Position numbers and translations under genes: made by a program. Shown here in pieces: positions 1 through 5,116 of a DNA stretch of 5,116 nt. This DNA comes from JAUWCW01 sp030609125 [NCBI: Candidatus Rokuibacteriota bacterium] (GTDB taxonomy: Bacteria > JAUVQV01), in NCBI GenBank assembly GCA_030609125.1, contig JAUWCW010000175.1, positions 1 to 5,116 on the forward strand. The letters are read 5' to 3'. The first letter of the stretch is position 1; every line of letters starts with the position of its first letter. Under the pieces are notes generated by a model. It did no database searches and was not told the origin of the DNA. It saw only the letters and a program-made list of their open reading frames with translations.

Positions 1-133
1 CTTCCGCCTCCGCACATCGCTCCTCCAGTTCCTGGGGCGTAAGTTTCTTCTCCTGCCGCTCCGCGGCAACCTCGGCGGCGGTCTCTTCCCCGCCCCGATC
101 TTTCATCTTGTCTCTCTTTCTTCCTTTTCTCAT
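1..133 (-). CDS. grpE: GrpE nucleotide exchange factor, N-terminal fragment
   Basis: This is the beginning of a reading frame that leaves the window at its left edge. GrpE is the exchange factor that releases ADP from DnaK in the cytoplasmic Hsp70 chaperone cycle. Only about 44 residues are visible. They are highly charged and rich in Glu, Lys and Ala, and include LTPQELEERCAEAE, which looks like the start of the long GrpE N-terminal helix. The conserved GrpE core is outside the window, so the call rests mainly on position directly behind hrcA, the classic hrcA-grpE-dnaK order. Two in-frame ATG starts exist. ATG at 133 has AGGGGG at 145-140 with a 6-nt spacer. ATG at 106 has only a weak GAGAG upstream but gives a more usual acidic N-terminus (MKDRGGEETAAEV). 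I chose 133 for its ribosome site. The 17-bp gap to hrcA (44 bp if 106 is used) shows no terminator, so cotranscription is likely. Confidence 0.72.
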   Translation of the reverse strand, partial: MRKGRKRDKMKDRGGEETAAEVAAERQEKKLTPQELEERCAEAE

Positions 134-139
134 CCAGTT

Positions 140-145
140 CCCCCT
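140..145 (-). promoter_or_regulatory. Ribosome binding site favouring the upstream grpE start
   Basis: AGGGGG on the minus strand lies 6 nt before the ATG at 133 and can pair with the anti-Shine-Dalgarno core, with one G-U pair. The alternative in-frame ATG at 106 lacks an equally good site. This is the reason for preferring 133 as the grpE start. The whole 107-150 stretch is purine-rich on the coding strand and shows no hairpin. Confidence 0.4.
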
Positions 146-150
146 GCGCG

Positions 151-1188
151 CTATTCCACGCTGAGATAGTCGCTCAGGCTGACAGCCATGTACTCCACGA
201 TCGGTATGACCCGGGAATACTCCATCCGCGTCGGGCCGATGACGCCAAGCACGCCCAGGACCCGGCCCTCAAGTCCGTAGGGCGCGGTAATGAGACTCAG
301 CTCCTTCATCTCCGGAATCGGCATCTCTTCGCCGATGAAGATCTGGATCCCGTCGGACTTCATGCTCCTGTCCAGGAGGTGCAGGAGCCGACTCTTCTCC
401 TCGATGGCGGTCATGAGCCGCCGCAGCTTGTCGGGACTTGCGAACTCCTGCCAGGCCAGCATGTTCGCTGTCCCTTCCAGGTAGAGGCTCTCCGCCTTCT
501 CCTCCTCGAGCAGGGCCTGCCTTCCGAGGGCGATCGCCGCCTCCAGCAGGCGATCGAACTCCTCCTTGTCGGCGGCCATCCTGTCCAGAAGCTCCGAGCG
601 AACCTCACGAACCGGGCGGGTGGAGAATCTGCTGTTCCAGATCTCCGACATGGCATTCAACTCTCCCTGGCTCCAGTCCTCGGGGAGGTCGAACATCTTG
701 TTCTGGACCAGGCCGTTGTCGGAAACGATAACGGCGAGAACCTTCCGCCGGCCGATCCTTACGAACTGCAGCCTTCTGAACCTGTCGCTGAGAAACTTGG
801 GCCCCACCACGAGGCCGAGCTGGTGGGAGACAGCCGACAGGGTGCGCGACGTCTCCTGGAAAACCTCCTCCACCGAGCGGTGCCTCTCCGCGAATCTCTC
901 CCGGATCTGCCTGATCGCCGTCGCTCGCGGCCGCTCCGTTCGGATCAGCAGGTCCACATAGCAGCGGTAGCCAGGATCGGTGGGGTACCGTCCCGAAGAC
1001 GGGTGAGTCTGGCGCAGAAGTCCCTTCTCCTCCAGGTCGGCCATGACGTTCCTCACCGTGGCGGCACTGAGCTCGCGCTCGAGCTTCCTGGAGATGTAAC
1101 GCGACCCCACGGGCTCTCCCGTGGCGATGTAGTAGTAAACGGTGAGGTAGAGAACGTTCTTCTCCCTCTCCGTAAGCTCCAGATCCAT
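151..1188 (-). CDS. hrcA: Heat-inducible transcription repressor HrcA
   Basis: HrcA represses class I heat-shock genes (groESL, dnaK operon) by binding CIRCE operators; GroEL is known to support its activity. The 345-residue product has normal family length. Residues 1-80 form the winged-helix DNA-binding domain, with YIATGEPVGSRYISRKL, the recognition-helix segment SAATVRNVMADLEEKGLL, and the signature SSGRYPTDPGYRCYVD (about 64-79; family consensus SAGRIPTDKGYRFYVD). The central part is GAF-like, with YLEGTANML at 236-244. The C-terminal signature is MKELSLITAPYGLEGRVLG followed by VLGVIGPTRMEYSRVIPIVEYM, about 294-334. The start was set at ATG 1188 because it begins the conserved MDLELTERE segment. 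An in-frame ATG at 1209 adds seven residues and coincides with the predicted transcription start. A TTG at 1245 is also in frame but lies in the promoter -35 box, so it is unlikely. grpE follows directly. Confidence 0.96.
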   Translation of the reverse strand: MDLELTEREKNVLYLTVYYYIATGEPVGSRYISRKLERELSAATVRNVMADLEEKGLLRQTHPSSGRYPTDPGYRCYVDLLIRTERPRATAIRQIRERFAERHRSVEEVFQETSRTLSAVSHQLGLVVGPKFLSDRFRRLQFVRIGRRKVLAVIVSDNGLVQNKMFDLPEDWSQGELNAMSEIWNSRFSTRPVREVRSELLDRMAADKEEFDRLLEAAIALGRQALLEEEKAESLYLEGTANMLAWQEFASPDKLRRLMTAIEEKSRLLHLLDRSMKSDGIQIFIGEEMPIPEMKELSLITAPYGLEGRVLGVLGVIGPTRMEYSRVIPIVEYMAVSLSDYLSVE

Positions 1189-1216
1189 TCCGGTCGTACC
1201 GTCAATCATGGCGAAA

Positions 1217-1245
1217 AAACTAACAGTATCAATGCGTTTTGTCAA
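1217..1245 (-). promoter_or_regulatory. Sigma-70-type promoter for hrcA-grpE
   Basis: The minus strand carries a perfect -35 hexamer TTGACA (1245-1240), a 17-nt spacer, and a weak -10 TAGTTT (1222-1217). The -10 keeps the three most conserved positions of TATAAT (first T, A, last T). The expected transcription start is near 1210, almost on the ATG at 1209 and 21-22 nt before the ATG at 1188. The transcript would therefore be leaderless or have a very short leader. The -35 flank CTTGACA also resembles the sigma-32 -35 consensus CTTGAAA, but no CCCCAT-type -10 sits at the right distance. No CIRCE repeat overlaps it. Confidence 0.5.
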
Positions 1246-1262
1246 GCGTCAGCAGCGCCCGC

Positions 1263-1299
1263 AACTCCCGGGGAAGGTCGCTGGATTTTTCCGGGAGTT
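1263..1299 (-). repeat. Inverted repeat after the HD-GYP gene (possible terminator without U tract)
   Basis: The 9-bp arms AACTCCCGG (minus strand 1299-1291) and CCGGGAGTT (1271-1263) are perfect reverse complements around a 19-nt loop. An inner AA/TT pair is possible with a bulge. The repeat begins 5 nt after the HD-GYP stop codon and sits between that gene and the hrcA promoter, a natural place for a terminator or 3' mRNA-stabilising hairpin. No run of T follows the second arm on the minus strand (the next bases are GC-rich), so it does not meet the usual criteria for an intrinsic terminator. A protein-binding site is an alternative. Confidence 0.45.
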
Positions 1300-1304
1300 C
1301 GAGC

Positions 1305-2585
1305 TCAGGCTTCCGCTGGGGGGGGCCGCATCGACAGGTCCTGCGTCACCTTCCAGAGGAGGCCCTTGATCTTCTGCGGCGAGTAGCGGCTGCGAATCCT
1401 GGGAATTATGGTCGGCTTGGTCACGTTCCCCTCTATCTCGTCCTGCATGATCTCGAAGAAGGCCTGCGAGACCTGCGGGTCGAACTGGCGATAGACGTTG
1501 TCCCAGACTTCCTTCAGGGCTATGTCGAGACCGAGAGCCGGGCGGTACGGCCTGTCGGACGTCATGGCGTCGAAGGCGTCGGCCAGGCTGAGGACCTTCA
1601 TGCCCGTGTTGAGTCCGTCCATCTTGATCCTGTCAGGGTATCCGCTTCCGTTTACCCATTCATGATGGTGGCGTGCGATGAGAGCCACGTCGGGATAGGG
1701 GAACTTGATGTTGGAAAGAATGTCGTAGGAGATGGTGGGATGGCGGTGAATCTGGTCCATTTCCTGCTCGTTCAGGCGGCTCGGCTTGAGAAGGACACTG
1801 TTGTCGATGGCGATCTTGCCGATATCGTGCAGGTGGCTCGCTATGCGGACCGCCGCCACGTGCAGCTTGTTCATTCCAAGCCTCACGGCGATCACTTCGG
1901 CAAAGCAGGCCACCCGCTCCGAGTGGCCCCTGGTGTAGGGGTCCTTGGCGTCGATGGCGGCGCCGAGGGCTTTGATGGTATCGTGATACAGGCCCTCCAG
2001 ATTCCGGAAAAGCTTCTTGTTCTCGGAAGCCTTCCGTCTCAGGGCCTTGTTGCTCGACTCCAGGCTCCGGAAGAGGTCCTGGTTGTGTATCCCTATGGCG
2101 ATGTAATTCGCCATGATGCCGAGCAGGTCGAAATCCTCGACGGTAAACGGCTCGCCGTTGAACTTCCTGCCCAGGGTGATGATCCCGATCAGCTCCCCGC
2201 GGAAGTTCAGCGGCATGATGATCTCTGCCCTGACATCCTCGAAAACCTTGCCGGCCCGTTTCAGAAAGGGAGCCATGCGCACCGGGCTCCCTCCTGCCAC
2301 GACAGCCTTCTTGCGCACTCGGAGCAGTTCCACCATCTTCCCGGTGAGTTGTATCTGCTCGTCCCCGTCCAACACCAATCCCCGGCTGGCTTCCAGACAC
2401 AGCTTCCTCTTCCTGGGATCGAAGAGAAAAAGGGCCCCCTTCGAAACGGGGAGGGAGCCCATAACGCTGAAAAGAGACATCCTCATGTTCTCCTGAAACT
2501 CCTGCTGCGAGCTCAGGACCTCTCCCAGCTCTTCCAGGGTGGCTATGCTGAAGAGAAGCTTCCGGAGAGTCTTTTCGGAACTCAT
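1305..2585 (-). CDS. GAF-HD-GYP protein, predicted cyclic-di-GMP phosphodiesterase
   Basis: HD-GYP enzymes are metal-dependent phosphodiesterases that hydrolyse c-di-GMP, usually to GMP. The 426-residue product has no signal peptide or membrane segment. Residues about 15-170 look like a GAF sensor domain (GALFLFDPRKRKLCLEASRGL, then IIMPLNFRGELIGIITLGRK). A charged helical linker (170-205) precedes the HD-GYP domain, about 205-385. This shows GHSERVA (H221), HLHDIGKIAI (H253, D254, K257), RHP (H282), HHE (H307, H308), GSGYP (313-317) and LADAFDAMTSDRPYR (D336). The metal ligands appear intact. The usual DG before xGYP is NG (N312). A 40-residue tail of unknown role follows. ATG 2585 overlaps the upstream STAS stop as ATGA and has a strong GAGGAGGAG ribosome site, so translation is probably coupled. 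GAF ligand and enzyme activity are not provable here; no GGDEF domain is present. Confidence 0.9.
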   Translation of the reverse strand: MSSEKTLRKLLFSIATLEELGEVLSSQQEFQENMRMSLFSVMGSLPVSKGALFLFDPRKRKLCLEASRGLVLDGDEQIQLTGKMVELLRVRKKAVVAGGSPVRMAPFLKRAGKVFEDVRAEIIMPLNFRGELIGIITLGRKFNGEPFTVEDFDLLGIMANYIAIGIHNQDLFRSLESSNKALRRKASENKKLFRNLEGLYHDTIKALGAAIDAKDPYTRGHSERVACFAEVIAVRLGMNKLHVAAVRIASHLHDIGKIAIDNSVLLKPSRLNEQEMDQIHRHPTISYDILSNIKFPYPDVALIARHHHEWVNGSGYPDRIKMDGLNTGMKVLSLADAFDAMTSDRPYRPALGLDIALKEVWDNVYRQFDPQVSQAFFEIMQDEIEGNVTKPTIIPRIRSRYSPQKIKGLLWKVTQDLSMRPPPAEA

Positions 2586-2941
2586 TTCTCCTCCTCTTCA
2601 TTCTCACCGACGGGAGGAGCCCCCGCCCGGCCTACGAAGGGTACGTGCTTGTGGAGCCCCATGAGCCTGAAGATCTCTTCGTTGACCGGAGTCATCCCGG
2701 TGAAGAAAAGCTTGCCTTGAGCGTCCCTCACATTTTCGATGACACCGATAAGAATGGACACTCCCACGCTGTTGACAAGATCGGTATCGCTGAAGTCGAT
2801 AACAATTCTTCGGCTCTCACCGCCGAGCAGCCTGTCAACTTCCTCCTCGAGCTTCTCTCCGCCGTGGCCGCTGAGATAGCCGCTGACCTTGACTATCGCC
2901 GCATCATGAAGTATTTCAGTCGTCGTCTCGAACTTTGCCAC
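2582..2941 (-). CDS. STAS-domain protein, anti-anti-sigma factor type (SpoIIAA/RsbV-like)
   Basis: This 119-residue cytoplasmic protein is the size of a single STAS domain. Proteins of this type bind the SpoIIAB/RsbW kinase when unphosphorylated and are released when the kinase phosphorylates a conserved Ser. The fold pattern is clear: IVKVSGYLSGHGGEKLEEEVDRLL, then RRIVIDFSDTDLVNSVGVSILIGVI (about 44-68), then KLFFTGMTPVNEEIFRLMGL (77-96). The switch motif, usually D-S-S/T-G, is N57-S58-V59-G60, so the phosphoacceptor Ser is kept while the preceding Asp is Asn. The C-terminus is acidic (GENEEEEK). The start is GTG 2941, with AAGGAAGGA upstream, inside the end of the kinase gene (26-bp overlap). 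The natural partner is the GHKL domain encoded just upstream. Overlaps on both sides imply one operon with coupled translation. Confidence 0.88.
   Translation of the reverse strand: MAKFETTTEILHDAAIVKVSGYLSGHGGEKLEEEVDRLLGGESRRIVIDFSDTDLVNSVGVSILIGVIENVRDAQGKLFFTGMTPVNEEIFRLMGLHKHVPFVGRAGAPPVGENEEEEK
2588..2596 (-). promoter_or_regulatory. Strong ribosome binding site for the HD-GYP gene inside the STAS gene
   Basis: GAGGAGGAG on the minus strand ends 2 nt before the ATG at 2585; its GAGG core has a 7-nt spacer. It is embedded in the last codons of the STAS gene, where it encodes the acidic tail EEEEK. This and the ATGA stop-start overlap fix the start of the HD-GYP gene. Confidence 0.7.
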
Positions 2942-5116
2942 CGCTTCCTTCCTTTCCAGTCAGGTGTTTCACCATGACGAGCCTCACTCCGTCTTCGCTG
3001 CGGTCGAACTCCACCTCATCCATCAGCTCCTTGATGAGACTCAGCCCCCAGCCCCGCTTCGACATCTCCTTCTTGCCTCGCGCAGGAGCAATTACCTGGG
3101 GAGCAAATCGCCTGCCCCGGTTCTCCACCCGGATGATCAGGCTGCCGCCCTCAACGGTGAAAAAGAGCCGCACCTTTCCCTCCGCCAGCCCGCTGTGCTC
3201 GAAAGCGTTGATGCATGCCTCCACCAGCGCCATTTTTATCCTGCCCGTTTCGTTGGAGTCGAAGTTCATGTTCTCCGCAAGCTGCTCCACCGCCCGCGCC
3301 GCCACAAGCTCCGTCTCGGAGACCATTGGTATGGTCATCTCGAATTCAAGTCTCCGCCCCCTGCGGGCCTTCTCCTCCGGCGCCGGGAGGAGGGTTCCTG
3401 ATTCGGCGCCGATCATGCTCCCCAGCAGTGCCGCCTGGCGCACCGTGGACGAAAGGACCCTCTCCCGTCTGGCCCGCTCCAGAGCCCCCAGCGTGAAGCC
3501 CTCCCGGGAGATGATCCACCTCACCGCCGTCGCTCCCTCCAGTTCTTCTCCCGTCTGCAGGGCGCTCACCCCCCGTACGAACTCGTCCACATCTTCCTCG
3601 CCCACCGCCCCCGCGTCATGAAGCCGCACGAGCCAGCAGACTTTCTTCTCCTTCCCTTCGATTCCCGGCTGCACGGCCCACGCCGCCGCGTCGACCTCAA
3701 CGAGGGGAGGCCCGGAACCGGGACCGACAAAGCCGGAGGCCACGGAGACCACCCGCGGGAGCCGCAGAAGATCTCCAGACCTTCCCAGCCGCTCCAGGAG
3801 CTCGTCGTCCCCCGCGTCGGCTCCGTCCGCCCCCACTCCGCCGCCGGCAAAGAGCGTTTTCGGCACCTGCTGGCCCGACCAGGATTCCAGAAGGGTCCGA
3901 AGCCGCCTCTTCCCCTCCTTCCGAACCTCGCGACGCCTCTCTTCCCCGGCGCACCGCATCTTCTCCGCCGCCACCGAGGCCTCGACGAAAGTGAGACCCC
4001 CTCCGCCCGTCTCCCCCCGGTAGAGACTGAGAATGAAGTCCTTGAAGGTCGGGTTCTCTGTGATCCGCACCCGCGAGCATTCCACCGTCAGCAGCCCCGC
4101 CCGCCTCAGCCCTGCCAGGGCTTCCTCGACCTCCCCCGGCGCCTTGAGCATCGAGGACGACAAACGTTCCACCGCCGGCGCGAGCGGTTCTTCCCTGATG
4201 CAGAAGACGAGCAGCTCCAGCGCCGTCTTTCTCCCGGACAGATCCGGAAAGTACCCGGCCAGGAGGTCGAGCCAGTACCGGTGGACCTCCCCACGGCAAA
4301 CGGTTTCGGCGTACGACCGGTAAAGGACCGCCTCATCGATGTCCCCCCTGCCCGCCAGGCAGCGAACCAGGGCCTCCATGGCGAAAGGCATGCGTCCCGA
4401 GAGCCTCACCGCCTCACCGGTAAGCTCCTCCGTCATCTCCACGCCGCCCACTCTCAAAAGGCTCCGCATCAAGTGGAGTGCGTCTTCCTCCGGAAGGGGC
4501 CGCAGCTCCAGCAGATCGAAAAGTCCCGCCGCCTCACCTCTTCCCAGGAAGGATCCGATCTCTCCGGCAGTCCTCCCGGCAAGAATCATCGGCGCCCGCC
4601 GGGACCGCAGGGCCTCACGGGGCCAGCCGATCAGCTCCGGCGGGCGGTAGTGCGCCAGGTGGGCGAAGTCGTCGATCATGACAAGAACCTTCCACCCCCC
4701 CGCGGCGGCGAAGCGATCCGGAAGAAGGGCCGCCTCCAGCACCGGAGACCTCCCGGACCGGCCCTCCCTCCTGTCCCGGCAGACCTCACGGAGGTACCTT
4801 CCCGCCGCCGTGCCGTCCTCCCGCAGCCGGCTCTCCAGCATCCCCGGTCCCGGCGCCTCCCGCAGGGGCTCCGGGTCCCCCGCGGCGTGCGCGATGTACT
4901 GGGCCGCAAAGGAATCGATGAAGTCGGCGGCGAACTCGTTCACGCTCCACTTAAGCTTCGGCATGGAGTAGTAGAAGGGGAGGATGTCCCCGCCCTCCTG
5001 CCTGAGAGACGATGCGAGCGTTTGCAGCAGCGCCGTCTTTCCCGCCCCCGGGGGGCCCCAGAGCAGCACGCTCCTTCCCCACTCCCGGGCGAGATCGCGC
5101 ACTCTGCGGCGCAGGT
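2916..5116 (-). CDS. Multidomain P-loop ATPase fused to a SpoIIAB/RsbW-type GHKL kinase domain (5' end outside window)
   Basis: The frame is open to the right edge and encodes at least 732 residues, so the true start is probably outside. The GTG at 5102 lies only about 15 residues before Walker A and is likely internal. Numbering from that GTG: Walker A GPPGAGKT (16-23), Walker B VLVMIDDF (139-146), sensor-like ILAGRT (173-178), a helical lid to about 285, and a winged-helix-like segment (290-362) as in STAND/AAA regulatory ATPases. A charged helix (375-405) and a Gly-rich linker follow. Residues 450-555 resemble a PD-(D/E)XK nuclease-like fold lacking its E-x-K pair. Residues 590-715 form the GHKL domain: N box ALVEACINAFEHS (E628, N632), G1 box VENRGRRF, G2 box KRGWGLSLI and LMDEVEF. 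The kinase part should phosphorylate or sequester the STAS protein encoded next, whose start lies inside this gene. The trigger sensed by the ATPase is unknown. No membrane segment is seen. Module calls at both ends are firm; the middle is tentative. Confidence 0.85.
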   Translation of the reverse strand, partial: LRRRVRDLAREWGRSVLLWGPPGAGKTALLQTLASSLRQEGGDILPFYYSMPKLKWSVNEFAADFIDSFAAQYIAHAAGDPEPLREAPGPGMLESRLREDGTAAGRYLREVCRDRREGRSGRSPVLEAALLPDRFAAAGGWKVLVMIDDFAHLAHYRPPELIGWPREALRSRRAPMILAGRTAGEIGSFLGRGEAAGLFDLLELRPLPEEDALHLMRSLLRVGGVEMTEELTGEAVRLSGRMPFAMEALVRCLAGRGDIDEAVLYRSYAETVCRGEVHRYWLDLLAGYFPDLSGRKTALELLVFCIREEPLAPAVERLSSSMLKAPGEVEEALAGLRRAGLLTVECSRVRITENPTFKDFILSLYRGETGGGGLTFVEASVAAEKMRCAGEERRREVRKEGKRRLRTLLESWSGQQVPKTLFAGGGVGADGADAGDDELLERLGRSGDLLRLPRVVSVASGFVGPGSGPPLVEVDAAAWAVQPGIEGKEKKVCWLVRLHDAGAVGEEDVDEFVRGVSALQTGEELEGATAVRWIISREGFTLGALERARRERVLSSTVRQAALLGSMIGAESGTLLPAPEEKARRGRRLEFEMTIPMVSETELVAARAVEQLAENMNFDSNETGRIKMALVEACINAFEHSGLAEGKVRLFFTVEGGSLIIRVENRGRRFAPQVIAPARGKKEMSKRGWGLSLIKELMDEVEFDRSEDGVRLVMVKHLTGKEGSGGKVRDDD
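2942..2954 (-). promoter_or_regulatory. Ribosome binding site for the GTG-started STAS gene
   Basis: Tandem AAGGA units at 2954-2950 and 2950-2946 on the minus strand lie 8 and 4 nt before the GTG at 2941, inside the last codons of the ATPase-kinase gene. No ATG with a comparable site is found nearby, which supports the GTG start and coupled translation of kinase and STAS partner. Confidence 0.55.

Noticed and set aside
1189-1245. TTG at 1245 as the hrcA start, giving 19 extra residues
   Set aside because: The TTG is part of the -35 hexamer of the predicted promoter, and family similarity begins at the ATG at 1188.
1189-1304. CIRCE operator or sigma-32 promoter upstream of hrcA
   Set aside because: No TTAGCACTC/GAGTGCTAA arms are present. 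CTTGACA resembles a sigma-32 -35, but no CCCCAT-like -10 lies at a suitable distance.
379-1386. Plus-strand open frame of 335 codons opposite hrcA
   Set aside because: It lies over a well-conserved hrcA on the other strand, has low-complexity content and no recognisable motif.
1660-2607. Minus-strand frame of 315 codons overlapping the HD-GYP gene in another frame
   Set aside because: It is rich in Arg, Gly and Pro, typical of an out-of-frame reading of a GC-rich gene; the HD-GYP frame has all the family motifs.
1239-2720. Long plus-strand open frame of 493 codons opposite the HD-GYP and STAS genes
   Set aside because: It is antisense to two genes with clear family motifs, its translation matches no domain I know, and long open antisense frames are common in GC-rich DNA.
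3215-4971. Several short open frames on both strands over the ATPase-kinase gene
   Set aside because: All are Arg/Pro/Ser/Gly-rich shadows of the large gene, without domains or credible ribosome sites.

Overview
All recognisable genes in this window are on the minus strand, so the biological reading order runs from high to low coordinates. The DNA is GC-rich. The HrcA sequence, the hrcA-grpE order, the SpoIIAB/RsbW-type kinase and the GAF-HD-GYP protein together suggest a deltaproteobacterium-like organism (Desulfobacterota or a neighbouring phylum). That assignment is an inference from gene style, not from a marker gene.

Region 1 (5116 to 1305) is a tightly packed three-gene signalling unit. 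First comes a large P-loop ATPase, cut by the window edge. It carries Walker A and B motifs, a winged-helix-like region and a degenerate nuclease-like region, and ends in a GHKL (SpoIIAB/RsbW-type) kinase domain. It overlaps by 26 bp a small STAS-domain anti-anti-sigma-like protein. That gene in turn overlaps by 4 bp (ATGA) a GAF-HD-GYP protein, a predicted cyclic-di-GMP phosphodiesterase. Kinase plus STAS is the core of a partner-switching pathway. The overlaps suggest that the three products are made together and may form one chain: ATP-dependent sensor, phosphorylation switch, c-di-GMP output. No sigma factor or PP2C phosphatase is visible here.

Region 2 (1304 to 1189) is a 116-bp gap. It holds a 9-bp perfect inverted repeat just after the HD-GYP stop, and a sigma-70-like promoter with a perfect TTGACA that drives the next unit. 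No CIRCE operator (the usual HrcA binding site) is visible.

Region 3 (1188 to 1) is the start of a heat-shock operon: hrcA, then 17 to 44 bp later (depending on the start used) the beginning of grpE, which runs off the left edge. dnaK and dnaJ would be expected next.

The most unusual item is the multidomain ATPase: a STAND/AAA-like ATPase, a probable dead PD-(D/E)XK-like domain and an anti-sigma-type kinase in one polypeptide, coupled to a STAS switch and an HD-GYP enzyme.
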